DNA of 48,568 nucleotides, taken from the NCBI GenBank assembly GCA_045587025.1, contig JAZNBK010000025.1, positions 1 to 48,568 of the forward strand, in the 5' to 3' direction. The translations under genes and the position numbers were made by a program. The notes under the pieces are model-generated. The model was not told the origin of the DNA. It did no database searches and saw only the letters and a program-made list of their open reading frames with translations. Positions 40,662 through 48,560 of this stretch are shown here, in pieces (positions within the stretch are counted from its first letter, which is position 1; each line of letters opens with the position of its first letter). Origin of the DNA: UBA1740 sp045587025. Its GTDB lineage: Bacteria > Bacillota > Clostridia > Oscillospirales > CAG-272.

Positions 40662-41723
40662 ATGAATATATCAATAACGAAAACGACAGCTCCAAAGGAA
40701 AAGCCGAAGAGCTCGGAGCTTGGTTTTGGAAAGTTTTTTACAGACCATATGTTTATTATGGACTATACCGAGGGTAAGGGCTGGCACGACGCGAGAATAG
40801 TCCCCTTCGGAAACCTTCAGATTCATCCCGCCTGCACGGCGTTGCATTACGGAGCTGAAATTTTTGAAGGACTTAAGGCGTACAGAAGAAAGGACGGAAA
40901 GGTACAGCTCTTCCGCCCGATAGAAAATATCCGCAGAATGAATCGCTCGGCAGAGCGTCTCTGCCTTCCCACTATCCCCGAGGAGCTTGCTATGCAGGTT
41001 CTTACCGAGTTCGTTGCGTTTGAGCAGGAATGGACGCCGTCCGACGAGGGAACGTCTCTTTATATCCGTCCCTTTATGTTCGGCAACGACGAGACCTTGG
41101 GCGTTCACTCGGTAAAGAGTGCGACCTACGTTATCATAACTTCCCCCGTTGGAAGCTATTACGCAGAGGGCATCAATCCCGTTAAGATTATGATTGAGGC
41201 AGACGACGTAAGAGCAGTTCGCGGAGGAACGGGCGAGGCGAAGTGCGGCGGTAACTATGCGGCGAGCACACGCGCAGGTCAGAAGGCGGAAATGAAGGGA
41301 TATTCCCAGGTTCTTTGGCTCGACGGCGTAGAGCGCAAGTATATAGAAGAGGTCGGCGCTATGAACGTAATGTTCAAGATAGACGGCGAGGTCGTTACCC
41401 CCGAGCTGACCGGCTCTATTTTGGCAGGTATTACGAGAAAGTCCTGCATCGAGCTGCTTAAGAGCGAAGGATATAAGGTTAGCGAAAGACGTCTCAGCAT
41501 AGACGAGCTCGAAGAGGCGATGAAGAGCGGAAAGCTCGAGGAGGCGTGGGGCTGCGGAACAGCGGCTGTCGTTTCTCCTATCGGAAAGCTCTCTTATAAG
41601 GGCGAGGAGTTTGTAGTTAATAACGGCGAGATAGGTGAAACCACACAGCATCTCTACGACGTTCTCACGGGCGTTCAATGGGGAAAAATCGAAGACACCT
41701 ACGGCTGGACCGTGCTTCTTTAA
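40662..41723 (+). CDS. ilvE: Branched-chain amino acid aminotransferase
   Basis: PLP fold-IV enzyme that interconverts 2-oxoisovalerate, 2-oxo-3-methylvalerate and 2-oxo-4-methylvalerate with Val, Ile and Leu, using glutamate. The 353 residues match the BCAT2-like form. The PLP lysine is Lys194 in GEAKCGGNYA. LHYGAEIFEGLKAYR (61-75), YIRPFMFGND (134-143) and EEVGAMNVMF near 226 are typical. The ribosome site lies in AGAGGGTGATAAA, and the gap to vorC is 12 nt. It is the last gene of the first T-box operon and links the oxidoreductase product to an amino acid. No strong terminator follows; the next promoter begins 43 nt later. Confidence 0.95.
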   Translation: MNISITKTTAPKEKPKSSELGFGKFFTDHMFIMDYTEGKGWHDARIVPFGNLQIHPACTALHYGAEIFEGLKAYRRKDGKVQLFRPIENIRRMNRSAERLCLPTIPEELAMQVLTEFVAFEQEWTPSDEGTSLYIRPFMFGNDETLGVHSVKSATYVIITSPVGSYYAEGINPVKIMIEADDVRAVRGGTGEAKCGGNYAASTRAGQKAEMKGYSQVLWLDGVERKYIEEVGAMNVMFKIDGEVVTPELTGSILAGITRKSCIELLKSEGYKVSERRLSIDELEEAMKSGKLEEAWGCGTAAVVSPIGKLSYKGEEFVVNNGEIGETTQHLYDVLTGVQWGKIEDTYGWTVLL

Positions 41724-41765
41724 TAAAAAAAGCCGAAAAGAGCGAAAAAAATTAAAAAAATACTG

Positions 41766-41794
41766 TTGACAAAACGGTATATTTGTGTTAGAAT
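41766..41794 (+). promoter_or_regulatory. SigA promoter of the second T-box operon
   Basis: TTGACA at 41766-41771, 17-nt spacer, TAGAAT at 41789-41794, with TGT at 41786-41788 as extended -10. Transcription should start near 41801. Confidence 0.87.
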
Positions 41795-41800
41795 ACCTTA

Positions 41801-42071
41801 TATATTAAATGCGAAGACGGAATTATTTACTGCATTTTTGCATTACAGAGAGTCGGCGCTCGGTGCGAGCCGATATGAAAAAGCAGATAAAGTCTCATTC
41901 TCGAGCAGAATCTCCCAAGGCGTTTTGGCGGTAAGAGATTACGGAGAGCCCCGTTACCAAGGCGAAGAACTTGTTAGAGTTTAATTGAGAGGTCATCATT
42001 TGGTGGCAATCAGGGTGGTACCGCGAAGTAATTTCGTCCCTGAAGCTTTGTCGGCTTCAGGGACTTTTTTA
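41801..42071 (+). ncRNA. T-box leader, specifier CUC (Leu)
   Basis: The T-box core AGGGTGGTACCGCG is at 42012-42025, with a TGGT bulge for a tRNA with discriminator A, as tRNA-Leu has. Stem I is well formed. CTGC, TTTTT and CAT on the 5' side (from about 41832) pair with ATG, AAAAA and GCAG on the 3' side, and TCGGC pairs with GCCGA around the GGTGCGA loop. The lower stem pairs GCGAA (41811-41815) with TTCTC (41898-41902), with GAGC following as in known leaders. The specifier, three bases before the A that precedes this stem, is CTC at 41894-41896, a leucine codon often used in T-boxes. Confidence 0.92.
42036..42071 (+). terminator. T-box-controlled terminator
   Basis: GTCCCTGAAGC (42036-42046) pairs perfectly with GCTTCAGGGAC (42054-42064) around a 7-nt loop and is followed by TTTTTT. 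It would stop transcription when tRNA-Leu is charged. Confidence 0.94.
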
Positions 42072-42127
42072 TAGTTATGAGAGTGGACAGGGCAATTTAC
42101 AAGAAGAATTGCGAAAGGAAACAAAAA

Positions 42128-43525
42128 ATGAAAAGAATTATCGTATCCGACATGACTTTGCCTATGCACAGCGCGCTTTCCTTCAAGGAGAAGGTCGAGA
42201 TTGCAAGGCATCTTGATCACCTTAAGGCAGACGTTATCCATATGCCTAAAATCAGCAATCTGAAGATGGACTCGCTCCTTATCAGAACTATCTCCGCATT
42301 TGTGAAGAACAGCGCGATTTGCGTAGACGTGGGTGTTGACGAGGAGGGCGTTAATGCCGCCTTTTTCGCCGTTTCCGGCGCAAAGCATCCCCGCCTTTCC
42401 GTCTCTCTTCCCGTATCTCCCGTGCAGATGGAGTACTCCTTCCACAAAAAGCCCGAAAAGATGCTCGATTTGGCGAAAAAGCTTTTCGCTCTTGCGTGCG
42501 CGAAGTGCCCTGACGTTGAATTTTTTGCAGAGGATGCGACGAGAGCAGATAAGGACTTTTTGAAAAAGGTTATCTGCGCGGCAATCGAGGCGGGCGTGAA
42601 AACTATCACCGTCTGCGACGACGAGGGCGCAATGCTCCCCGACGAGTTTTCTATATTCTTTAACGATTTGAAAAATGAAACGCCCGAGCTTAAAAAGGTT
42701 AATATAGGCATACTTTGCAGAAATTCGATAGGTATGGCGACCGCTTCTGCCGTTATGGCTATCAAGGCAGGCGCAGACGAGATGAAGTGCGCCGTCGGCG
42801 TAACCGATATCCCCGATATCGATACGTTCTCAAAAATTATAAACGAGTGCGGCGAGCGCTGCGGCTGTTATTCCTCGATTAACTATAACGAGCTTCACCG
42901 CATAACGAGACAGATCGAGTGGATCTGCGGCGATAAGGCGACGCCCGCCCCCATCCGCGGAGCGCTCCCCTCAAACGAGAGCGACTCGGTTTTCGATATT
43001 CACGACGATATAGAGACCATAAGCGACGCTATCTGCAAGATTGGCTACGACCTCTCGTCCGAGGACGTTGCGAGAGTTTACGACGAGTTTAAGCGAGTAG
43101 CGGAGAAAAAGACCGTTACGACGAAGGACCTCGACGCTATCGTAGCGAGCGTCGCTATGCAGGCGTCTCCTGTATATAAGCTCGAAAGCTACGTAATCAA
43201 TAACGGAAACGTTATCTCCTCCTCCGCTCAGATATGTCTTAGCAAGGAAGGGGAGCTGATAAACGGAATTGCAATAGGCGACGGTCCGATAGACGCTGCG
43301 TTCCGCGCGCTTGAGCAAATAATAGGTCACCACTATGAGCTTGACGATTTTCAGATTCAGGCAGTAACCGAGGGCAAGGAAGCGGTTGGCTCTGCGCTTA
43401 TCAAGCTGCGTAATAACGGCAAGCTTTATTCAGGAAACGGAGCTTCCACCGACATTATATGCGCGGCAATTCGCGCGTATATAAACGCGATAAACAAGAT
43501 AGTATGTGAGGAGGCGGAGATATGA
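42128..43525 (+). CDS. Degenerate LeuA homologue with intact regulatory domain
   Basis: The 465 residues align along their whole length with 2-isopropylmalate synthase. Blocks such as VEFFAEDATRADKDFL (130-145), AGVKTITVCDDEGAMLP (155-171) and the C-terminal LeuA dimer/allosteric domain (about 345-465, with GDGPIDAAFRAL and STDIICAAIRAYINA) are clear. The active site is gone. The family's LRDGEQ start reads LPMHS (11-15). The metal-binding HxHND reads LCRNS (196-200). The ERAGN loop reads TDIPD (226-230). All metal ligands and the catalytic Arg/Asp are therefore lost, so aldol-type synthesis seems impossible. The ATG at 42128 was chosen for AAAGGAA at 7 nt. It overlaps the next gene by 4 nt and lies under a Leu T-box. 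A leucine-sensing or scaffold role is inferred. Confidence 0.85.
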   Translation: MKRIIVSDMTLPMHSALSFKEKVEIARHLDHLKADVIHMPKISNLKMDSLLIRTISAFVKNSAICVDVGVDEEGVNAAFFAVSGAKHPRLSVSLPVSPVQMEYSFHKKPEKMLDLAKKLFALACAKCPDVEFFAEDATRADKDFLKKVICAAIEAGVKTITVCDDEGAMLPDEFSIFFNDLKNETPELKKVNIGILCRNSIGMATASAVMAIKAGADEMKCAVGVTDIPDIDTFSKIINECGERCGCYSSINYNELHRITRQIEWICGDKATPAPIRGALPSNESDSVFDIHDDIETISDAICKIGYDLSSEDVARVYDEFKRVAEKKTVTTKDLDAIVASVAMQASPVYKLESYVINNGNVISSSAQICLSKEGELINGIAIGDGPIDAAFRALEQIIGHHYELDDFQIQAVTEGKEAVGSALIKLRNNGKLYSGNGASTDIICAAIRAYINAINKIVCEEAEI

Positions 43526-46041
43526 AGCTTTCTTTTTCCACGAAGGGATGGCACGGAAAGAGCTTTGACGAATTCTGCGATATAGCGAAGGATTTGCGCT
43601 TTTCGGGCATAGAGCTTCATAACGTGAAAAACAAGCTCTTTACCGAGAGCGACAGCGCGTTCGGCGACTACGCTACGGCGGGCACGCTGCGTAAATTATA
43701 CGAAAAAAAGCTTAGTATTCCCTGTATAGACAGTATTTCTGATTTTGCAAATGAAGCGCAGAAGCAGGGCGCAATAGAGGAAATCCGAGAATGTATAAGA
43801 ATAGCTAAAAATCTCCACATCCCTTACATTCGCTTACATGCCTCAAAAAGCAGTGATGACAGTCTTGCCTACGCAAAGGAATTTATAGGCGAGCTTGTTA
43901 AGGATGCAGAGGATGCCGGGGTTACTTTGTTGGTCGAAACAAGCGGACTTTTCTCTGACAGCAAGGTTTTGAGAGAAACTCTTGACAGCTTTGCCTGCGA
44001 CGCTCTTGCTGCTCTTTGGGACGCCTACGCATCGTTCTTTATAGGCAAGGAATCGCCCGACGAAACGATAAGCAACCTCGGCGCTTACGTGAAGCACATT
44101 CACGTAAAGGACGCGAAGGAGGAGAACGGCGAGCTTCAGTACTGCCTTATGGGAGAGGGCGAGCTTCCCATTTCGGGATTTATCTATTCGCTCCGCTCTA
44201 TAAATTACAACGGATTTATTTCTCTTGAATGGTCTCCCGCGTGGTGCGAGGAGATAGACGATATCGAGATAATTTTATCTCAGTTCGAGAACTTTATGAG
44301 CCAATACAGCGACCCCTCGCGTTCGGACGGCTCTCTCTACTATAATAAAGCGCATACCGGACGCTTCGTCTGGAAGAAGGACCTGCTTATCGACTGCACA
44401 TTTTCGCAGGTGCTCGACCGTATGGTTGAGGAATTTCCCGACCAGCTTGCGTTCAAGTATACGACGCTTAATTATACGAGGACCTATTACGAGTTCCGCC
44501 GTGACGTAGACACCTTTGCCCGTTCGCTTATCTCGCTCGGAGTAAAGGCGGGGCATCACGTAGCCGTTTGGGCGACGAACGTTCCCGAATGGTATATCGC
44601 TTTCTGGGCGGTTACCAAGATAGGCGCGGTTCTCGTTTCTATGAACACCGCATATAAAATTCACGAGGCGGAATATCTTTTAAAGCAATCGGATACCCAT
44701 ACCTTGATTTTGGTAGACGGCTTCCGTGATTCGAATTATTCGGAAATTATAGCAGAGCTTTGCCCCGAGCTTGCGACCAAAAAGTCGGAGGAGCCGTTAC
44801 ACAGCAAGCGCTTGCCGTTTTTACGCAACGTTATCACCGTTGGCTTCAAGCAGAAGGGCTGTATGGCGTGGGAGGACGTTATTGCGAGAGCGCACCTGGT
44901 ACCCGAGGAAGAGGTAGTGAGACGCGCTATGGCGGTGGACAAGGACGACGTATGTAATATGCAGTATACGTCGGGAACGACCGGCTTCCCCAAGGGTGTA
45001 ATGCTCACACATTATAACGTAGTTAATAACGGTAAGTGTATCGGCGACAGAATGGATCTTTCAAGCGCCGACAGAATGATGATACAGGTGCCGATGTTCC
45101 ATTGCTTCGGAATGGTTTTGGCTATGACCGCCGCAATGACGCACGGAGCGACGCTCCTGCCGCTTCCTTATTATTCTCCGAAGCCGGCGCTCGCCTGCAT
45201 AAATTCCGAGAGAATTACCGCATTCCACGGCGTGCCTACGATGTTCATCTCGCTTTTGGAGCACGAGGATTTCAAAAAGACCGACTTTTCTCATATGAGA
45301 ACGGGAATTATGGCGGGAAGCCCCTGTCCTATCTCGGTAATGAGAGAGGTTATAGAAAAAATGAATATGAAGGAAATCACCATAGTATACGGTCAGACCG
45401 AGGCGTCTCCCGGCTGTACTATGAGTTCGACCGACGATCCTATCGAGGTACGTGTAGGCACGGTTGGAAGAGCGCTGCCTGAAATCGAGTGTAAGATAGT
45501 GGACCCCGAGACGGGCGAGGAGTGCCCCGACGAGGTTACGGGCGAGTTCGTCGCGCGCGGATATAACATTATGAAGGGCTATTACAAGATGCCAAAGGCG
45601 ACGCTTTCGGCGATAGACGCAGACGGTTGGCTCCACACGGGAGACCTCGCCTGCCGTACACCCGAGGGAAATTACCGCATTACAGGTCGTCTTAAGGATA
45701 TGATAATCCGAGGCGGAGAAAATATCTATCCGAAGGAGATAGAGGAGTTCATATATACTCACCCGAAGGTAAAGGACGTTCAGGTTATAGGCGTTCCCGA
45801 CGAGCAGTACGGCGAGGAAATTATGGCGTGCATTATCCTCAAGGACGGCGAGAGTATGACGGTTGAGGAAATGAAGGCGTATATAAACGACCATATGGCG
45901 AGACACAAGGTTCCGCGCTATATTGATTTCGTTACCGAGTTCCCGATGAACGTAGCAGGAAAAATTCTTAAATATAAGATGCGCGAGGACGCTATTGCAA
46001 AGTTAGGTTTACAAAAAGCGTCCAACATAGTGACTGCGTAA
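43522..46041 (+). CDS. TIM-barrel/acyl-CoA ligase fusion protein
   Basis: An 839-residue two-part protein. Residues 1-258 are a xylose-isomerase-like (AP endonuclease 2) TIM barrel. Likely metal residues Glu139 (LLVETSG), Asp167 (LWDAYA), His194 (HIHVKD) and Glu236 (SLEWSP) are kept, which suggests a live sugar-isomerase or epimerase type site. Residues 290-839 are an adenylate-forming acyl-CoA ligase: YTSGTTGFPKG (482-492), VYGQTEASPG, WLHTGDLA, GRLKDMIIRGGENIYP and AGKILKYK with Lys814. The start overlaps the stop of the LeuA-like gene (ATGA) behind a GAGGAGGCGGAG ribosome site, so the two are made together. I infer a CoA ligase for a branched acid such as isovalerate. The role of the barrel is unknown. 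Confidence 0.87.
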   Translation: MKLSFSTKGWHGKSFDEFCDIAKDLRFSGIELHNVKNKLFTESDSAFGDYATAGTLRKLYEKKLSIPCIDSISDFANEAQKQGAIEEIRECIRIAKNLHIPYIRLHASKSSDDSLAYAKEFIGELVKDAEDAGVTLLVETSGLFSDSKVLRETLDSFACDALAALWDAYASFFIGKESPDETISNLGAYVKHIHVKDAKEENGELQYCLMGEGELPISGFIYSLRSINYNGFISLEWSPAWCEEIDDIEIILSQFENFMSQYSDPSRSDGSLYYNKAHTGRFVWKKDLLIDCTFSQVLDRMVEEFPDQLAFKYTTLNYTRTYYEFRRDVDTFARSLISLGVKAGHHVAVWATNVPEWYIAFWAVTKIGAVLVSMNTAYKIHEAEYLLKQSDTHTLILVDGFRDSNYSEIIAELCPELATKKSEEPLHSKRLPFLRNVITVGFKQKGCMAWEDVIARAHLVPEEEVVRRAMAVDKDDVCNMQYTSGTTGFPKGVMLTHYNVVNNGKCIGDRMDLSSADRMMIQVPMFHCFGMVLAMTAAMTHGATLLPLPYYSPKPALACINSERITAFHGVPTMFISLLEHEDFKKTDFSHMRTGIMAGSPCPISVMREVIEKMNMKEITIVYGQTEASPGCTMSSTDDPIEVRVGTVGRALPEIECKIVDPETGEECPDEVTGEFVARGYNIMKGYYKMPKATLSAIDADGWLHTGDLACRTPEGNYRITGRLKDMIIRGGENIYPKEIEEFIYTHPKVKDVQVIGVPDEQYGEEIMACIILKDGESMTVEEMKAYINDHMARHKVPRYIDFVTEFPMNVAGKILKYKMREDAIAKLGLQKASNIVTA

Positions 46042-46052
46042 AGAAAAACTAC

Positions 46053-46082
46053 TTGTCAAAAAAGAAATCGAGAGCATATAAT
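46053..46082 (+). promoter_or_regulatory. SigA-type promoter of trpB-asd
   Basis: TTGTCA at 46053-46058, 18-nt spacer, perfect TATAAT at 46077-46082. It lies 24 nt before the trpB start, leaving a leader of under 20 nt with no T-box or other element. Confidence 0.75.
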
Positions 46083-46105
46083 TTATTATAGTAAAGGATA
46101 GGAAA

Positions 46106-47335
46106 ATGGAAGAAAAGAACGTTAACTTTCAAAGCTATTTTAAGGATTATCCGTCCCCCGACGGCTATTTCGGCAGATATGGCGGCTGTTATATTTCAGA
46201 CGAGCTGAAAGCGCCTATGCAGGAGATTACGGACGCTTATTTCAATATCTGTAAGTCCCGCCGCTTTATAAGCGAGCTTCGCAGAATCAGAAAAGAGTTT
46301 CAGGGCAGACCTACCCCTATCACACATCTTGAACGTCTTTCGAGCCAGATAGGAAACGTCCAAATATATGCAAAGAGAGAGGACTTGAACCATACGGGAG
46401 CGCATAAGCTTAATCACTGTATGGGAGAGGCGCTTCTCGCAAAATATATGGGCAAGAAAAAGGTAATTGCTGAGACGGGCGCAGGTCAGCACGGCGTTGC
46501 TCTCGCAACTGCGGCTGCTTATTTCGGTCTCGAATGTGATATCTATATGGGTTCGGTTGATATTAAAAAGCAGGCGCCAAACGTAGCAAGAATGAAAATC
46601 CTCGGCGCAAACGTAATCGAGGTAACTCACGGTCTCGCTACCTTAAAGGAGGCGGTTGACGCCGCGTTTGAGGCGTACAGCAAGGAATATAAGGACTGCA
46701 TCTATTGCATCGGCTCGGTGCTTGGTCCTCATCCGTTTCCTATGATGGTAAGAGATTTTCAGAGCGTTATAGGAATTGAGGCGAGAGAGCAGTTCTTGGA
46801 AATGACGGGAGAGCTCCCCGATTCTATCGTCGCTTGCGTTGGCGGCGGCTCTAACGCTGCCGGATTCTTCTCCGGCTTCTTGGGAGACACTACCGTTGAT
46901 ATCTACGGCGTAGAGCCGCTCGGACGCGGCGAGAAATTGGGAGACCACGCCGCAAGTCTTACCTACGGTACGGAAGGCATTATGCACGGCTTTAACAGTA
47001 TTATGCTCAAGGACGAGAACGGAGAGCCCGCGCCCGTATATTCCGTGGCGAGCGGTCTCGATTATCCCTCGTCAGGCCCCGAACACGCATTTTTGCGTGA
47101 TATCGGCAGAGTAAAATACGACGTAATAAACGACGAGGAGACGATTGACGCATTCTTCAGATTATCTCGCGCAGAGGGCATTATCCCTGCGATTGAGAGC
47201 GCTCACGCAGTTGCGTACGCTATAAAGCTCGCAGAACGTCTCGGTCACGGCTCCGTGCTCGTGAACCTCTCGGGCAGAGGCGACAAGGATATGGATTACG
47301 TCCTTGAAAATTATAAAATTCCCGAAAAGAAATAA
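46106..47335 (+). CDS. trpB: Tryptophan synthase beta chain, stand-alone
   Basis: PLP enzyme that joins indole with serine. The type 1 signature KREDLNHTGAHKLN is present with PLP Lys101, followed by the catalytic Glu123 in AETGAGQHGVA and the phosphate loop CVGGGSNAAG near 236. SGLDYPSSGPEHA near 318 is also typical. This is the TrpB1 pattern, not the TrpB2 pattern. The 409 residues are slightly longer than usual. AAAGGA (46093-46098) precedes the start. No trpA or other trp gene adjoins it. It stands between the T-box cluster and asd, so it may work alone on free indole or another nucleophile. Confidence 0.9.
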   Translation: MEEKNVNFQSYFKDYPSPDGYFGRYGGCYISDELKAPMQEITDAYFNICKSRRFISELRRIRKEFQGRPTPITHLERLSSQIGNVQIYAKREDLNHTGAHKLNHCMGEALLAKYMGKKKVIAETGAGQHGVALATAAAYFGLECDIYMGSVDIKKQAPNVARMKILGANVIEVTHGLATLKEAVDAAFEAYSKEYKDCIYCIGSVLGPHPFPMMVRDFQSVIGIEAREQFLEMTGELPDSIVACVGGGSNAAGFFSGFLGDTTVDIYGVEPLGRGEKLGDHAASLTYGTEGIMHGFNSIMLKDENGEPAPVYSVASGLDYPSSGPEHAFLRDIGRVKYDVINDEETIDAFFRLSRAEGIIPAIESAHAVAYAIKLAERLGHGSVLVNLSGRGDKDMDYVLENYKIPEKK

Positions 47336-47384
47336 TACGGTTATAAATTCATCAAATAAAACGTACAAGTATTAAGGAGACATT

Positions 47385-48464
47385 ATGGAAAAGTTAAAGG
47401 TTGGCGTTATTGGCGCCACGGGTATGGTAGGTCAGAGATTTCTTTGCCTTTTGGAAAATCATCCTTATTTTGAGGTCAGCGTTTTGGCGGCTTCCGCGCG
47501 CTCGGCAGGTCAGACCTATGAAAAGGCGGTTGGCGAGAGATGGAAGATGGCTGTTCCCATGCCTGAAAAATATAAAAACATGGTCGTCGTTGATGCTTCC
47601 CGCATCGACGAGGTGAAGCCGTACGTGAGCTTCGTATTCTGCGCCGTTGATATGAAGAAGCCGGACATTCTGGCGCTTGAGGAGGCGTATGCAAAGGCAG
47701 AGGTTCCCGTCGTATCGAATAACTCTGCGAACCGTTGGACACCCGACGTTCCTATGGTAATTCCCGAGATAAACGACGCTCATTTAGAGGTTATAGAGGC
47801 GCAGAGAAAGCGCCTTGGAACAAAGAGGGGCTTTATAGCGGTAAAGCCGAATTGCTCTATTCAGTCGTACGTTCCCGCGCTCACTCCCTTGCTTAAATAT
47901 AAGCCCACGCAGATAGTGGCTACTACCTATCAGGCAATTTCGGGCGCAGGAAAGACCTTCCGTGAATGGCCTGAAATGATAGACAACGTAATTCCTTATA
48001 TCGGAGGCGAGGAAGAGAAGAGCGAGCAGGAGCCGCTTCGTGTTTGGGGAAAGGTAGAAAACGGCGAGATAGTGAAGGCGAACGCGCCCTTGATTACTAC
48101 GCAATGTATTCGTGTTCCCGTAACCGACGGACATACGGCTGCCGTATTCGTAAAGTTTGAAAACAAGCCCACAAAGGAAGAAATTTTGGCGGCGTGGGCA
48201 GATTTCAAGGGCAAGCCGCAGGAATTGGGGCTTCCCTCCGCTCCTGAGCAGTTTATCACCTACTTCGAGGAGGATAACCGTCCTCAAGCGAAGCTTGATA
48301 GAGACATTTATAACGGCATGGGCGTAACAGTCGGCCGTCTTCGTGAGGACACCCTGTTTGACTACAAGTTCGTAGGACTTTCTCACAACACGGTAAGAGG
48401 CGCGGCAGGCGGCGCAGTGCTCATCGCCGAGCTCCTTTACAGAGAGGGTTATTTCGCAGAATAA
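47385..48464 (+). CDS. asd: Aspartate-semialdehyde dehydrogenase
   Basis: Reduces aspartyl phosphate to the semialdehyde, between LysC and DapA. VGVIGATGMVGQRFL (6-20) is the NADP-binding turn. The catalytic cysteine is Cys157 in VKPNCSIQ, and RVPVTDGHTAAVFV near 228 carries the catalytic histidine. The 359-residue length and the SNNSANRW block (111-118) mark it as the archaeal/fungal-like branch, not the E. coli branch. AAGGAGA (47374-47380) precedes the ATG. It is 49 nt after trpB without an intervening terminator and far from lysC and dapA, so it is outside the lysine riboswitch unit. Confidence 0.96.
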   Translation: MEKLKVGVIGATGMVGQRFLCLLENHPYFEVSVLAASARSAGQTYEKAVGERWKMAVPMPEKYKNMVVVDASRIDEVKPYVSFVFCAVDMKKPDILALEEAYAKAEVPVVSNNSANRWTPDVPMVIPEINDAHLEVIEAQRKRLGTKRGFIAVKPNCSIQSYVPALTPLLKYKPTQIVATTYQAISGAGKTFREWPEMIDNVIPYIGGEEEKSEQEPLRVWGKVENGEIVKANAPLITTQCIRVPVTDGHTAAVFVKFENKPTKEEILAAWADFKGKPQELGLPSAPEQFITYFEEDNRPQAKLDRDIYNGMGVTVGRLREDTLFDYKFVGLSHNTVRGAAGGAVLIAELLYREGYFAE

Positions 48465-48479
48465 AATAGAATAAAAAAG

Positions 48480-48502
48480 GGGCTGTCTCATTAAGATAGC
48501 CC
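48480..48502 (-). terminator. Terminator-like hairpin, - strand
   Basis: GGGCTGTCT (48480-48488) pairs with AGATAGCCC (48494-48502) with one G-T pair. Read on the - strand it is followed by CTTTTTTATTC, so it best serves a convergent gene right of the window. The GGGGCTGTCTCA arm also resembles ends of some insertion sequences. Confidence 0.6.
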
Positions 48503-48513
48503 AAAAAAGAAAA

Positions 48514-48560
48514 AAGCGGCAGCTTTTTACCGTAAAAGGTATTGAGCTGCCGCTTGCTTT
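48514..48560. terminator. Strong hairpin after asd, probably bidirectional
   Basis: AAGCGGCAGCT (48514-48524) pairs perfectly with AGCTGCCGCTT (48545-48555). On the - strand it is followed by TTTTCTTTTTT, a strong terminator. On the + strand it is followed by GCTTTATTG, a weaker tract that may end the trpB-asd transcript. Confidence 0.8.

Noticed and set aside
40671..41678. 335-residue antisense open frame
   Set aside because: It lies entirely opposite ilvE, has no ribosome site and matches no family. Long antisense frames here arise from the codon bias.
46106..47335. TrpB2-type enzyme
   Set aside because: The PLP motif reads KREDLNHTGAHKLN, the type 1 form, and not the type 2 form.
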